The translations under genes were made by a program, and so were the position numbers. From Dirofilaria immitis (lineage: Eukaryota; Nematoda; Chromadorea; Rhabditida; Onchocercidae): a stretch of 64,000 nt of DNA. The notes beneath the pieces were generated by a model, which was not told where the DNA came from, searched no databases, and saw nothing but the letters and a program-made list of their open reading frames with translations. The stretch lies in contig JAKNDB010000079.1 of the NCBI GenBank assembly GCA_024305405.1, positions 2,780,501 to 2,844,500 of the forward strand, given 5' to 3'. Position 1 is the first letter of the stretch, and every line of letters starts with the position of its first letter. Shown here piece by piece: positions 1 to 12,790 of this stretch.

Positions 1-720
1 GTGCAACTGCCAATGCAGCAATGTAAACTTCCGGTGTATCAATGCAAACTTCTGTGGTAACAGCGTATACTTCCGGTGTAACAGTAAACATTTTGCTATA
101 ATAGCATATACTTCTGGTGTATCAATGTATTCTTTCGGATTAGCAGCATACTCTTCCGGTGTAAAAACACATGCTTTCGCTATAAAGAATATACTTTCTG
201 TGCAACAGTTATACTTCCGGCGCAAATTCCTGTCTAGCAGTTTAAGCTTCCGATGTATCAATTTAAACTTCCGGGATAACAGCATATACTTTTTGCGCAA
301 CAATAAATATTTCCGCTGTAACAGCATGCTCTTCTGGTGTGACAGTTACATTTTCGCGCAACTTCCGATGTAGCGATGTGAACTACCGGTGTGTCAAGGT
401 ATGCTTCCATGGTAGCAAGCGGTGAAATTATGCAAAACAATCAGAAATAGATAGTATAAATGTGTTGATAATAGTACAGTAGCTGTATGTGCTTCCGGAT
501 AACAATAAATACATCTGGTATATCGATGTATGTAGTTCCGGTGTAGCAATAAACACATCCGGTGTATCAATGTATATTTCTGGTTAACAACGTAAACTTC
601 CAGTACAGCAACACGTAATTCTGTTATAGCAGCATATACTTCCGGTGTAACACTTATACTTCCGGTGCAGCGGTGTACAGTATACTTTCGGTGTAAAAGC
701 GTAAACTTCCAGCACTACAA
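1..720. repeat. Degenerate 21-bp minisatellite
   Basis: About thirty diverged tandem units of roughly 21 bp run from the window edge to about 720, sharing the core CTTCCGGTGTAACAG followed by CATATA or CAATGTA. A few stray units recur at about 940-995. Single units differ by substitutions and small indels, so the array is old. The period is a multiple of three, which leaves several frames open over long stretches; these apparent ORFs are heptad repeats and not a recognisable protein. The array lies just upstream of the first visible SLC26 exon and is probably inside an intron of that gene. The left end is cut by the window. Confidence 0.85.
414..486 (+). pseudogene. Decayed copy of an SLC26 exon fragment inside the minisatellite
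   Basis: About 70 bp starting GCAAGCGGTGAAATTATGC match, with few differences, the SLC26 exon segment at about 1424-1495, which encodes the extracellular-loop stretch ASGEIMQKQSEIDS. The copy has lost one A in its AAAAA run (AAAAC against AAAAAC), which breaks the frame, and has further substitutions. It is flanked on both sides by 21-bp repeat units. It is too short to be a functional exon and looks like a local duplication trapped in the repeat. Confidence 0.8.
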
Positions 721-1141
721 TGCAAGGTGACCTTACTGTCGCGAATTTCAATATCGCGAAACTCCAAATAAATGATAAAATAAATTTCTCATTCAAATGG
801 TAAATAAATGTTAACAATGTTATGAATCATCTAATTAAATTTGTATTTCTCAATTTAGGAATAGAATAAATAAACCTATTGCGTGTTTATTCCACCAATA
901 TAATGATATTCTGTACCGTATTAATACTATACGATAAATAAATTCCGGCATAATAATGCATACTTTCGGTGTATCAATGAATAGTTCTAGTATAAATTTT
1001 ATTGGTTGATTTGTATGCATCAGATTCAATTCATTGAATTTGAAAATGTTACATTTTTTAATTTATCTAAAATGCTGTATAGTTTAACTTATCTTTTTCT
1101 CGAGAGATTGAAATCTGTCAAATTGTCATTGTATTTTTCAG

Positions 1142-4100
1142 GTATAGCATATGCGATATTAGCAGGTGTTGAACCGGTTTATGGTTTGTATGTATCATTT
1201 TTCTCGGTTTTTTTTATATGTTTTTTGGGACCTCAAAACATGCATCAGTTGGTAATAATTTTCGTAAAATCAAAATTAGTAACAGATATATGAGTCCGTT
1301 TATCGTTTTCATTTTTCTATCTGAAAACTTTAATAATCGATAAAGCTAGTATCAATGATCTTATCACTTGTGTTTAAGAGTTTCCTTATAGGTTCATTTG
1401 CTATAACAGCTATAATGGCTGCATTTGCAAGCGGTGAAATTATGCAAAAACAATCAGAAATAGATAGTATAATTGTTATTGATAATAATACAGTATCTTC
1501 ACTTACCTATCTAGAAATAACTACAACACTTGCTTTTACAACGGGAATTGTTGAGGTATTGGTTCAATTTTTTCATTATCCTTCTTTGCTAATAAATAAG
1601 TAAAGTTTGACTTACTTATTCTTTTTTCCTCTCTTTTTAAATCGTTTCTTATTGATTATGTTTAATTTATCGCTGTCAATAAAAAATAATTTATCATAAA
1701 ATATGAAATTTTATCATGTATATGCATGAAATGAACTTTATTATACAAAAAAATGAAATAGGATTTATAATATTTTTATCATATATAAGTATAAAATAAA
1801 ATTTAGTACTTCTTGTTTCTAAGTTCGATAATATCAATTTTTATTAAATTAACTATTGATATCATTGATTAATTAATTGAAATTTAGGTAAATTTTGTAT
1901 CTCTGTCATATTTTATGAAAATTACTTTTTATCTGCTAATTTACTAAATTTTCAATAATTATTTCATTTCCGATATTCTAATAGAATATTTGTTTTTTTC
2001 AGTTAGCTGCAGGTGTTCTACAACTTGAATTTATCACTTCTTATTTCTCAGATTCATTAATATCAGGTTTTATTACTGCTACTGCTGTACATGTAGTTGC
2101 TGCTCAATTGGATGATTTTTTCGGATTTTCAGCACCTAAATTCAGTGGAATAGGACATCTTTTTAAGGTAATTGAATATAATCATAAATATTTATAAAAT
2201 TTATATCATATGCATCAAAAACAATTCTAATATTTTACTAAAAAATTTAAAATTTATTTTTAAGAATTATCAATTAAAGACAACTTTATAAAACATTCTT
2301 TTTAATTAGAAAAAAAAAAACGAAAAATAATTTTTGAATTAATTTATTTTTTTATTTGTTACTAAAATATATTTAAAAAAAAAAAAAAACTTCTATTGAA
2401 TGTAATACTATTTTCGGCTCTTTCCAATTTTTTTATTTATTTAATTAAACAAATTTTGTAAATTCAAATCATCAGTTTGATACATTAATTTATTTAAACT
2501 TTTTTTTTCTTATAATTTTTTTCAGAGAATTTACGGTATTATAATGTGCATTCCACAAACGAACTTATATACTTTCGGGATGTCAATTTTCGGTGTAATT
2601 TTTCTTTATTTGGGCAAAAGTTTTATGACACCATTTTTGAATAAACACTTACCATTTAATATCATTATACCTTATGAATTATTTTTGGTAAGGTTTATTT
2701 TATTATTTAATTATTATATTTCTCATTAAACAAAACTTTTAATAGAAGTGTAGAAAATTAATGAACAATTAAGTAGTATTTATCAAGAAATACCTGAGCA
2801 TTGATAATATTTAATCAGTTGATCAAATGATCATATAATTGCAAGAAAAATAAACTCATTATTTATGAAAAAGGAATTTTGTTCGGGAAACAGAGAATGA
2901 AATGCTGAAAATTGTTAATTTTAGCAGAAAATTCTTGAAATAAAATTAAAGCAGTTTCAAATAATTTTAGTTTATCTTTAGGTGGTGGATGTCATTATTG
3001 ATTATTTAGGAATATAGATAAATAATTATACAATATTTGAGCCATTATTGATTTGAACATTTTGAAAAATTGAAAAAATTAAAGTTATCAAAAAAGAAAT
3101 ATCATCTATAGATAGTATTATCAAAAACTAAATTTTCATACCGAATATTTTTTCTTTTATTTTTGAATTAATTAATTTTTCTATCTTTAAATTATTAAGT
3201 CTAAAATTAAACTCCAACTTTGAATTATTGTATTACGTTTAGCATCGAGGATTAGAATATTTCGATAAATCTTACGATTGGTTGATAACAACAACTTGAT
3301 TTTATAAACATTATGAAAAATATTAAGATGTTACAGTAAATATTATTGGACAATTTGAATTTTAATAACGCACTATTAAATTGTATTTTAATGATTTCAG
3401 ATATTTTACTATTAATTTGATCATTTCATTTATGAATTTTGGTATTTTGTTTGTGAGATTAATATTTTTTATATGAATTTTCATATTTATTTATGAGAAA
3501 ATTTCGATATTTAGTTTGCAAATTTGGATATTTTATTTATCAACTTAGATATCTAATTGATATGTTTCGATATTTTGATTTATGAATTGATTTAATTAGG
3601 ACGGATGGTTAAATATTATTTGATATTACAGATCATAATATCAATTATTATTTCATATATGTTGAACTTCCATACCGATTATGGTGTACCAATTGTTGGT
3701 GAGATTCCCACTGCGTAAGTTATTCTTTGAATCAATTTATGTCTTATATATTAAAATAATTCCAAAACAAATATAATCTCGACACATTCTTCATTTATGA
3801 AAATTCTAAAGAAAAATTCAAAATTTAATATGAAATTTCTATTAAAAAGAAATAAGACAAAATAATGAGGGAAAAATGGCAGCATCGATTGATAGCAGAA
3901 ATGATTTGATCTAAGATCATCTCGTATCCGATAAACAGTTTATTATACTTTCTTTTTTTTTTATATTTAAATTACTTAAATATAATCTATCATTACCTTA
4001 TTTAGCCTACCTAAACCTCGATTACCTTGTTTCGATATAGTTCTTGATTGCTTCCCACATGCTATCGGTATTGCTGCTGTTACTGTTGCTATTCATATAT

Positions 4101-7100
4101 CGTTGGCTAAAATAGTAGCTAAACAAATGAAATACGATATTGATTCTAAGCAGGTTATTTATTTGGAAAAAATTATCTCAACATTCCTTTTCATTAATTA
4201 AACCTTTCAACTTTTCACCTTTCACCTTTCAGTTTTTTCGTCTTCTTAAATTTTTTATAACTTTGGATACTTAATTGGTAAATTTTGTTATTTTATAAGA
4301 TTAATCTAAGATAATAATAATAGTAATTCATGTTATTGATTTTAGTTAATTCATTGATTATTAAATTAAAATTTTTCTATTAAAATACATTATATATACA
4401 TATATCTTTCCAGGAGCTATATGCATTAGGTTTTACATCAATTCTGAGTAGTTTATTTCCAATTTATCCTATATCTACAGCTCTTGCTCGAACAACAGTC
4501 AGTGTCGAAGTTGGCACGAGAAGTCAGGTTATCAATGATAGATTCTTTTAGGCCTAATGTCTTAATTCTTGACTCTTAACATGCTATACAATTTTAGAAA
4601 CTGCTAATATCTTTTTATTGGAATTATTATATTGTTTCTTTAGGAAAGAAATTGATCGAATTCGTTCAAAAAATTAAATACTATTTGCTTTAGATTCAAA
4701 GCAAAAACATTGAAAAAATTTTATTTAAAACTAATTAAATCCAATCATTAATAAGAAAATTAAATCCAAATCAATTAAATCCAACCATTAATAAGAAAAT
4801 TAAATCCAAATCAATTAAATCCAATCATTAATAAGAAAATTAAATCCAAATCAATTAAATCTAATCATGCTTTTTTTTAAATTTATCGATTGTATATAAA
4901 AATTATAAGTCAATACAATGATAACATTTTTTTTATTAGTGAAATTTTTGTAGAATTATTTATTACCTGTAATCAATAAAATTATATGATAGATTATTAA
5001 TAGTAATAATAATTGATCAAAATAAAATGGAATGAATATTTTTGGAAAAGAATTAATGATTTATTAAGTAATTGCTAATAATTTTAACATTCATCTTATC
5101 AATAATTACGGTTATTTCCTTATTTTAATATTCACACTTCTGCATCCGATAATCAATTTTTGATCGTTCCCTAAAACATTCAGTATGTTAAAGACTTTTA
5201 TCTTAGAAAAAAACGCAATATTCCGAAGAATCATTGAATGATTCATCATTCACTGATAATGGATACCGTTTATTTTAGATTTTTATCAGTTATTATCATT
5301 TCAGTTTTCTGCTATATCAACCTGTTTATTGTTGTTAGCGGTCATTCTGGTGCTTGGACCACTTCTGAATGCACTACCAATAGTATGACATCTTAGATTA
5401 AGTTATTTTAAATTTTAAAAATTCGAAAATAAAATGAAAGAATTTTTAATTAGATTAGAAAGAATAAAATTTGCGACTTATTTGCAGTGCATATTATCTG
5501 CGATTATTATGATGTCACTTCGTTCGATGTTTCAAAAATTTTCCGAACTACCAAAAATTTGGCCCATTTCTAAGATCGATTTCGTACGTTTTTCGTTAAT
5601 TTAATAATTTAGTTCCTTTCATGGAATAATATTTTATTCTTTTTTAACTATTCAATTAATATTATTTATAAAACTTGCTGATGTTTTATTAAATACGATG
5701 ACAATTTCGTTGGAATATAAATTCTTTATAGATTATCTCTTGATGCTTTTCATTAGATAAACTATTCTTTTCAAATTACAATTGAGGCAATATCTTAATT
5801 AACATTAGTTAAATTGCATAATTTGTAGCTTATATGGGTTGTGGCATTTATGACAACCGTAGGATTGGATGTTATGATCGGCCTAATAATTTCAGTCCTT
5901 TTTGTCTTAATAACACTTATCTTTCGATCGCAATTGTAAGAATCATTTTTATATGCTTATTATTAAATTATGCTAACTATCAATTATACCTAGAAATTAT
6001 TTCTTTCCGAATTTTATTTAAAAGAAATAATGCAACACATAGAAATATAGAATTTGTTACAAAAATTTTTGTTCAGAAATTGAATGCTTTTGGATAGATA
6101 ATATTTGTAATATAATGAAGCTTCTATTTGATGAAGTTTATCGCTGCATTTATAAGCTTATAGATAACTATTAGAAATACAATCTCGATAGTTTGAATAT
6201 CTTATTTATGAATAGTGGAAAAATTATTGGAGATTTTTTTCGAAGATATCGGTAAATAGAATTGATAGGGCTTGATGAAGAATGGAATTGAGAAGCATTG
6301 CTTACTGAATTACTGATAAGAGTAATAATCGCAGTTAATCTTGATTCTTTTTATAATGAAGAAGTTTATAATATTTTTAATAGTTCTTTATAACATCAAA
6401 GATAATAGATCATACACTTTTGAATTTTTCACATAATTGAAAGATCGATAGCTAAATAGGTGATTTTTTTTTTTTTTGTTATAGTAATATGAATAATTTT
6501 ATATTACTAAATTGTTTGCTTATGCCAAGATAATTTAGAATACAAAAATATTTTAGTTATTTTGACATATATTATAAAATATTTTAATTATTTCAGCAAA
6601 CTAATAAATTTGATACTTATTAGATTCTAAAATATGACAACGAAATCGTTCAAAAACGGAAAAATTCGAAAACGAATATGTACTTCTGAAATGATCAGAT
6701 AACAGTAGATAGATCAAATGTGATTATATTCCATATTTCAAAAATTAGAATACATCATTATATTTTTTAGTCCACGTTGGGAAAGACTAGTTCAATTATC
6801 GGCATCTGAACCGTATTTCGACAATCCAAAACGTTATATTTCGTCAACAAACAATCCAAATATCCGCTTATATCGTTTCGAATCACCTCTATTATTCAAT
6901 AACGTGGAACGTTTTAAGTTAAACGTATATGGTGCAATTAAAGGCTGGGAAAACAAACCTGACGCAACTGTAATTATTTTAAAAAATTTTTCCATAAAAA
7001 AATGAATGTTCTATTTCAAAACAGCATATATTTTCAAATTTAATCATATTGGCAAATAAGTTGATGGTAATATTTGTAGAATTTTTTTTCGAAATTTTGA

Positions 7101-8934
7101 ATCATAACAAAGCTGTTCAGCTTAAATCCTTTGGAATTCTTTGAAAATTCTGTGCAATCTTCTTAAAAATTATTCTTTGAAAAAAATTTTTGAAGAATTT
7201 AGGAATTTTAATTTTTGAAAAAAATATTCTTTAAATCTATGCTTTCTGGACATATTAAATAATTCGTAATAGTATGACAAAAATACTATTTTAAGAATTT
7301 GAGTATATTAATTGAAGTATTTGAAATAGATTGTAATTTGCAATTGTTATAGCAAGATTTGGAACCAGTTTTATTACTTTTGTATTTATAGAATAATTTA
7401 AAAAATATGAATGATTTGAAAATTTTCAACCAACGTTATCTTCTGCTTGATTGTTCTGCTATATCATATATTGATTGCATGGGATTAAATATGCTAAAAG
7501 AGGTTCATTTCGAATTTTTTTCAAATGAAAAAACAAAAGATTGATAGGTAAGATTTTTAGCGATAACTGGCTGGAACATTTTCCGCATCAAATCCTTATT
7601 TTAATGATATTAAATTTTATCTGCAAGAATGAGTGATAAATAGCTGATACAAGATGAAAAAAAAAATAAATGACTGATAAATGGTCTTCATAGAGATTTT
7701 TTTTACCATAGATAATATTCTTAGCATGAATCTTTCAGTTTAATGGATTCAATGAGTATCTCTTAAAGTTTCCACTGTGAATACATGTGTTTATGATAAG
7801 AAAATCCTTCTGAAAGTCGACCAAGTGCATCTGTAGCGATCAAATAAAATAATCAATACAGATGAAATCTTTCACTGATGGATTAAATAACTGTTAAAAT
7901 TCATGAAATTGATACTATATGTGAATTAATTTCCATGTCCAAATTCTTTTATGATGTAATATCTCTGGAAAGTTTTAAAATTACAGGTTGTTAACGAAGT
8001 AAAAGTCAAAAGATTACCACATATTTTGCTGCTTGCAACAGTGAGTTTCTTTTTAAAATATGAAATTAAAGGTTAATTAGTTCATATGTGACTGGTGCAA
8101 TGACTAGTTACTCTTTCAAACCGGTTTATTCGCTAAATCATTCAGTTTAATTTTTTCCATTTGTAATATCGGAAATGAAATCATTTTCTTCTATGACATC
8201 GCATAGTGTTTTCTGTTTCGAAAATAGGCACAATGTTTTCCGTTTTTTATTCGAAATGGGCACAATATTGCCCATTTGTAGTACTGAAATAGACAGTTCA
8301 GTGAATTCATTTGTGGTGTCGGAAAACGAAAAATGTTTTCCATTTGTGATGTCGAAAATGGACCAGTATTTTACCGTTTATACCTATAGATTACGGATTC
8401 TTGCTATTTTCGCTTTAAAAAGAATGACATAAATTGTCGTTTAAGTTTCCCAATAGTGATCAGTCATAATTCTTGTGTTTAAAACCTAAGTTTTTCTGAC
8501 TAGATGATTCAAGCGAAACGAATGTTACGATGAGGATTTTTAAATAAAAAAGTGATAGTCTAAGATGTGACCGAAAATATTTGATTCAAGAAATTGTTGG
8601 TGAGAGCAATATGTTTCAGCAAGTGTTCGTGATTCATTGGAAGTAGCAAAAATTTTTGAAACTATTCCAAAGCATTGTTTTTTCCAACAATAGACGATGC
8701 GCTCGTAGTGATAAATCAATCTCGGTATATACTTTTTTTTTTAAATCTTTTTTTTAAATTATTTTATCTTTTTCTTTTTCCTGAAAAACGATTGACATTT
8801 GATTCAATTTACGCTCTGATTTCAGCGGATCAAGTGGAAATACAATTTCCGTTATAAAATCGAACTATAATAATATAATGCAACTAAGAATCGACCCTGA
8901 TATGTTAGCGGATTCTGAAAACAAAATGTTTTGA
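1142..8934 (+). CDS. SLC26/SulP family anion transporter (5' truncated by window)
   Basis: Multi-pass plasma-membrane anion exchanger (sulfate, oxalate, chloride or bicarbonate; the substrate cannot be read from sequence). Exons by eye: 1142-1251, 1392-1555, 2003-2167, 2526-2687, 3632-3714, 4006-4153, 4414-4527, 5305-5382, 5488-5583, 5829-5935, 6771-6969, 7392-7502, 7987-8044, 8620-8724, 8826-8934, with consistent phases. The first visible exon carries the SulP hallmark GIAYAILAGVEPVYGLYVSF. Others match SulP blocks: GVLQLEFITSYFSDSLISGF, then ELYALGFTSILSSLFPIYP, then LARTTVSVEVGTRSQ. The STAS domain follows, with LLLDCSAISYIDCMGLNMLKE. About 600 residues are present; the N-terminal 80-100 are missing, presumably left of the window. 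Two one-base frame breaks (T8 at 1208-1215, T6 at 8678-8683) must be corrected to keep FFGTSKHASVGSFAI and CFFPTIDDALVVIN. The donor after 8044 (A|GTTTCT) is chosen by phase over the better-looking GTGAGT at 8041. Orthology to a particular C. elegans sulp gene is not assigned. Confidence 0.93.
4728..4866. repeat. 40-bp tandem repeat in SLC26 intron
   Basis: A little over three copies of a 40-bp unit built from AATTAAATCCAATC and ATTAATAAGAAAATT, nearly identical to each other. It lies in the intron between the exons ending at 4527 and starting at 5305. The near identity implies recent expansion. Confidence 0.85.
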
Positions 8935-9170
8935 ACTGGTTTTTTAAATTTTTTATGGTTGGCAAGGTGCAATATACATGTATGGAATTTTTATCAAAGC
9001 TTTTAAATTCGTAAATTAGATTCGTCTCAGTATAATATTAATCCATTCATTATGCAGGAACAATAATTATTTCTTTATATTGAAATAATTTTCCATATAA
9101 TAGATAAGATATTTGAATGTTCTTTCGATCTTTAATAACTTTAATTTATTAAATATCAAATATTTTATAG

Positions 9171-9315
9171 AATGATAACATATTGTGATAATGATAATGA
9201 TAACAATGATATTTTACGAGAGAAATTATCATTTCTTGGATATTTTTGTTTTCGCGAACTATTAGCTAATGCACTATATCTATCTGAATCAATTCTACGA
9301 AATAATTATTTATAA
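9171..9315 (+). CDS. Candidate alternative last exon of the SLC26 gene
   Basis: A 48-codon open stretch directly follows the acceptor TTTTATAG at 9163-9170 and ends in TAA at 9313-9315. It starts AATGATAACATATTGTG and encodes residues such as LREKLSFLGYFCFRELL, with a codon pattern unlike the surrounding AT-rich sequence. Joined to the SLC26 donor at 8724 (phase 2, CG|A), it reads in frame, just as the exon at 8826-8934 does. The gene could therefore end in either of two C-terminal tails. It could instead be a separate small gene starting at the ATG at 9172, or chance. Confidence 0.4.
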
Positions 9316-11886
9316 CAGTCAGAAAATATCTCTTTCAATATTACTGTCGTTGAAATTCTAAGAACCAGAGAACTAGTAATTCCTTTATTCTGAATTTAAT
9401 GTTGTTGAGCATGTGTTGTATATGCGGATTTATTGTGCAATGTAAAATATAAACTAAAATTGTTCGTTCATTGTATTAATGAGCTCTAACAAAGAACTCC
9501 ATTACCATATGCTAACAAAGGCATTCCTTCTTATCTCAGAACTGTACCAGGAACACCAGGAACCTCCTTCAGCTACGCGGAAGAAGAGCTCGTGAGCATC
9601 AAAGTCATTATAAAAGGATGTGCTTCAGCGAGGCAGTTGGACAATCGTATTGGGCATCATTTAATCTCTTTTTTCTTTTGAGTTTATGTTATCATCATTA
9701 AAATCCTAATATTAATATCATTAAACTTGTATTATTGATGTTGTAATTGTTATGTTCGTTGATGTATTATCAAAATCATGGTAATGAAGGTTAATTATAC
9801 AAGTTTGAGGTGATACAACTGAAAGGTAGAAAGAATCCTCAATCTTTGTGCAAGGATCGACGATAAAGAGAATCTTCACTCTTTGTCACAGTTAAAGAAG
9901 TTCAACGACAGTCACCAATGCTGCAACTATTATCCAGGAAATTTCTTCATATCTGATTCATTAATTAATTCAAAAAACCGATTCTTTATTTTATTCAACT
10001 GTAGCTTTTCAATTTTGCAGCTTGAGAATTTGAAAATTTTAGAACATTTGTGTGAATCCCAGTTTTTCTTATTTTCCAATTTAAAATTAAAATTTTGAAG
10101 GTTATTACCTAATTAGAGTAGAAATCGGTAAATGAAGAAGTTTGATCTCTACTATTTCATTTTACCAGAGCAAATAAATATTTTCCTCAAATTATTGTAT
10201 TAATAAATATATTATTTATTTATATATTTATTCAATTTCTATCCATTTATTTATTTAAATAAGTTTCTAATTTCTGGAAATATTTGAAACTTGTCACTTA
10301 TAAATCAACTAAATGCTATCAGTGGGATATCAAATAAATTACGTTTTGAATCAATCATTCCTGTGAATTGAGTAAATAAAAATTTGAATTGGTGCTATTA
10401 CCTATTACGTCACAATGATGGTCATTGCAGATAAGTTGGTCGAAATCCACTCTTTGGTAGAGATGCTTCTAGATCATGATTTGATTACTAGAGAATATGA
10501 AATATTATCGGCGAGGTAATTGAACTAGAGAGGCGCATGCAATCATTAATATATCGCCTTTGTCGTATTTACGCCACTCAATAATGCTACCATAATTTTG
10601 AAGAGAAGATAGCTTATTTATTGTCTGATAAATTGTGACAATTACTATTTGATGACATGCAATCAATCAATCAATCGAAAGTTTCATGCAAAATAAATAA
10701 ATAGTTGTATTGTAACGAAACTATTGCGACGGTCAATTTTGAAACGCATTTCTTGTACTTATTTGGTAATGTGCAATAAGAAGATTTGATATGAAAGCAA
10801 AAAAATTACATCAGAATGAATGATTTTTCCTTCTTGGTTAATAAACAACAATCAAATATTTCGAAAATGGTTTAATGGCATGAAAAGCATTGTTAAATTT
10901 AATTTCGATATTTCCATTATATATCAACGAGACAGTTGTGTCTTTCCATTTTCAGATTTCTTTTCTCACTCCGTTATGAAGATTTACACTATCATCAAAT
11001 GTTAAAAACAATGAATTCCAATAGCTTATAATCTAAAATAACGAAGCAACTTATAATCTAAAATAACGAAGCAACTTAAAACCAGAATTAGATGTACCAA
11101 TAAAGTTGTTTCCGTTGCTAATTGATGATATAAATATTTTTATAAAATTCAAATTGTTATTGGTATTATTTTTCTTGGAAAAAAATGTTATCAAATTTTA
11201 GTCAAATTTATGAATCGCTGAAAAAATATGGTTTATTTGCAAAATGATATAAATATGACGAACAAAGTGCAGACTAGTGGGCTTTATTATGACATAGAAA
11301 TAACGAAGATTAGATTGATAGGAAGATAATTCTTGATTCTTTCAAATAATCGAAAAAACTACTGATTGTCACTTTTGGCTGCTTTAAATCTCGATAAGTC
11401 GAGTTTGTTGAGAATCTAACTGGGTATGAGGATGATTTAGTTAAAGTAAAAGATGTAAATACTTTAATTCCGACAACTCGATGCGTTTCGTTATCGTTAG
11501 CATAGACTTTCCGAGCATTGATAAGGGGTGACGACTCCAATTACAACGTAAAATGATGATTCTGACGACAGTAGATGATAATTATGGTGACAAGTAAAAT
11601 AATAATTCTAAGTAACAATAATCATGATTTAAAAATAGATATGTTCAGTTTACGATGTATAATGATTCTAATAACAGAAGAGAATGATGATTTTGCTGAT
11701 AATAGATGAAGATTCTAGTAGCAAAAGGAAGGCATAAATTAATTCATTTTCTCTTGATTAAGAATTATTCCTATCCGAAGAAAAAGACTTTTATCAATTT
11801 TTCTTTTCGCGATGTTTTATTTATCGTTTTTTGAATCAAGCTCTGCAAAAATTTCTAAGCATGAATTCACTGATTTCATTATTTTA
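9316..11886. other. Intergenic, with short coding-like stretches
   Basis: No recognised gene. Three short plus-strand patches have unusually high GC and plausible splice signals: about 9528-9590 after the acceptor CTTATCTCAG, with possible donor CTC|GTGAGC; about 9889-9976 after TTTGTCACAG, ending in TGA; and 10415-10516 with donor AG|GTAATT. A 26-bp direct duplication (AACTTATAATCTAAAATAAC...) is at about 11028-11080. The rest is AT-rich and featureless to me. Confidence 0.5.
10415..10516 (+). CDS. Possible short exon, unrecognised
   Basis: An open stretch reads MMVIADKLVEIHSLVEML and onward to EYEILSAR, then a good donor AG|GTAATT. An acceptor-like GTCATTGCAG inside it (ending at 10430) would also allow it to be an internal exon starting at 10431. 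The predicted peptide is amphipathic. I do not recognise the family and found no firm partner exons. A further exon at about 10603 (after TTTTGAAG) would add only a few residues before a stop. Confidence 0.25.
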
Positions 11887-12130
11887 AGCAAAAAGAGATG
11901 GTGAGGAAGGAAAGGATTGGAATGAGAAAGATAAAAGTATACATTCGGGAATTGCTAATCATTCGATCTCGAGAAACTTCATTCTCATATTATCTTCTTC
12001 CCTTCTTCCTTTACCTACCACTTATTATTCAGGGAAGGTAGGTTGGAAGGAACGAAGGAAGGAAGAAAAGAAGAAAGAAAGAGGAGGAAGTATGTGAATG
12101 GAGAGAAAAGAGAAGAAGGAAGAGAAATGC
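11887..12130. repeat. Polypurine tract with pyrimidine inverted partner
   Basis: About 100 bases at 12030-12128 are nearly all purine (GGAAGG, GAAAGAGGAGG motifs), with a shorter purine block at about 11887-11935. A pyrimidine block at about 11994-12019 (CTTCTTCCCTTCTTCC...) is an imperfect inverted partner of 12037-12065 and could form a cruciform or triplex-prone structure. No coding potential is apparent. Confidence 0.7.
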
Positions 12131-12365
12131 TTTATCATTGATCATCTCAAAACCAAAGTTAGATGATAGCTTCCACCTAGCACCAAGTTCAACCGCATCA
12201 CCTACCATCTTATCATCTCTCTATTCTTCCCTTTCCTTCTGCCTACACATTTCAATCTACCTTTTGTTTATTTTCTTCCAAGATAAGCTAAAGTCAAGAT
12301 AATAAAAGTCATCATTTGCTACTTCAGTAACATAATAACAATTGAATAGTGATACATAAACATTA

Positions 12366-12597
12366 AGACAGATCGCACAAACAATACGTAAACATGAAGA
12401 CAAACTGGAGAGAGATAATATAGAAACATTAGATAAATTAGATGATAAATTAGACAGACAATATATATAGCATTTACGACAGACCGGACAAACAATACAA
12501 AAACATTTGGACAGATGAGACAAATATATTAGGGCAGACCGGACAGACAGTGGACAAGGATTACTACAGATCAAGAAGACGACCGGACAGACAGGTT
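12366..12597. repeat. Degenerate GACCGGACAGACA-type repeat
   Basis: Imperfect recurrences of GACAGACCGGACAAACAAT and shorter relatives (CCGGACAGACAG, CAGATCGCACAAACAATAC) spread over about 230 bp. Two of the longer copies lie about 110 bp apart. The long minus-strand open frame through it reflects repeat composition. Confidence 0.6.
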
Positions 12598-12721
12598 TCA
12601 ATTGCTTTTCGCGAGAACTAGCTATTGTCACCATCAATGTCATCATTTTCGCCCTTAGCAATCGCTATTGCCTTCTTACCCATCTCATTTCATTGTTCTT
12701 CGTTACCTGTACCTAAGTATG

Positions 12722-12722
12722 T

Positions 12723-12790
<68 letters not shown>
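12722..12790. repeat. (GT)n microsatellite
   Basis: Roughly thirty consecutive GT dinucleotides with one interruption near the start (GTGTATGTGT). Cys/Val-rich open frames through it are artefacts of the repeat. Confidence 0.97.

Noticed and set aside
125..373. 82-codon plus-strand open frame
   Set aside because: It lies wholly within the 21-bp minisatellite; the apparent protein is a decayed heptad repeat with no match I recognise.
1252..1391. SLC26 junction using the acceptor at 1378
   Set aside because: It gives HQL|SFLIGSF, which lacks the SulP GTSKHASVGSFA block; correcting one T in the T8 run and using the acceptor at 1391 restores the block.
11310..11540. 76-codon minus-strand open frame
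   Set aside because: No start context, no splice partners and no family signal; compatible with chance, although its composition is less AT-biased than most.
12257..12661. 134-codon minus-strand open frame
   Set aside because: It follows the degenerate GACCGGACAGACA repeat; Cys/Ser/Leu periodicity comes from the repeat.
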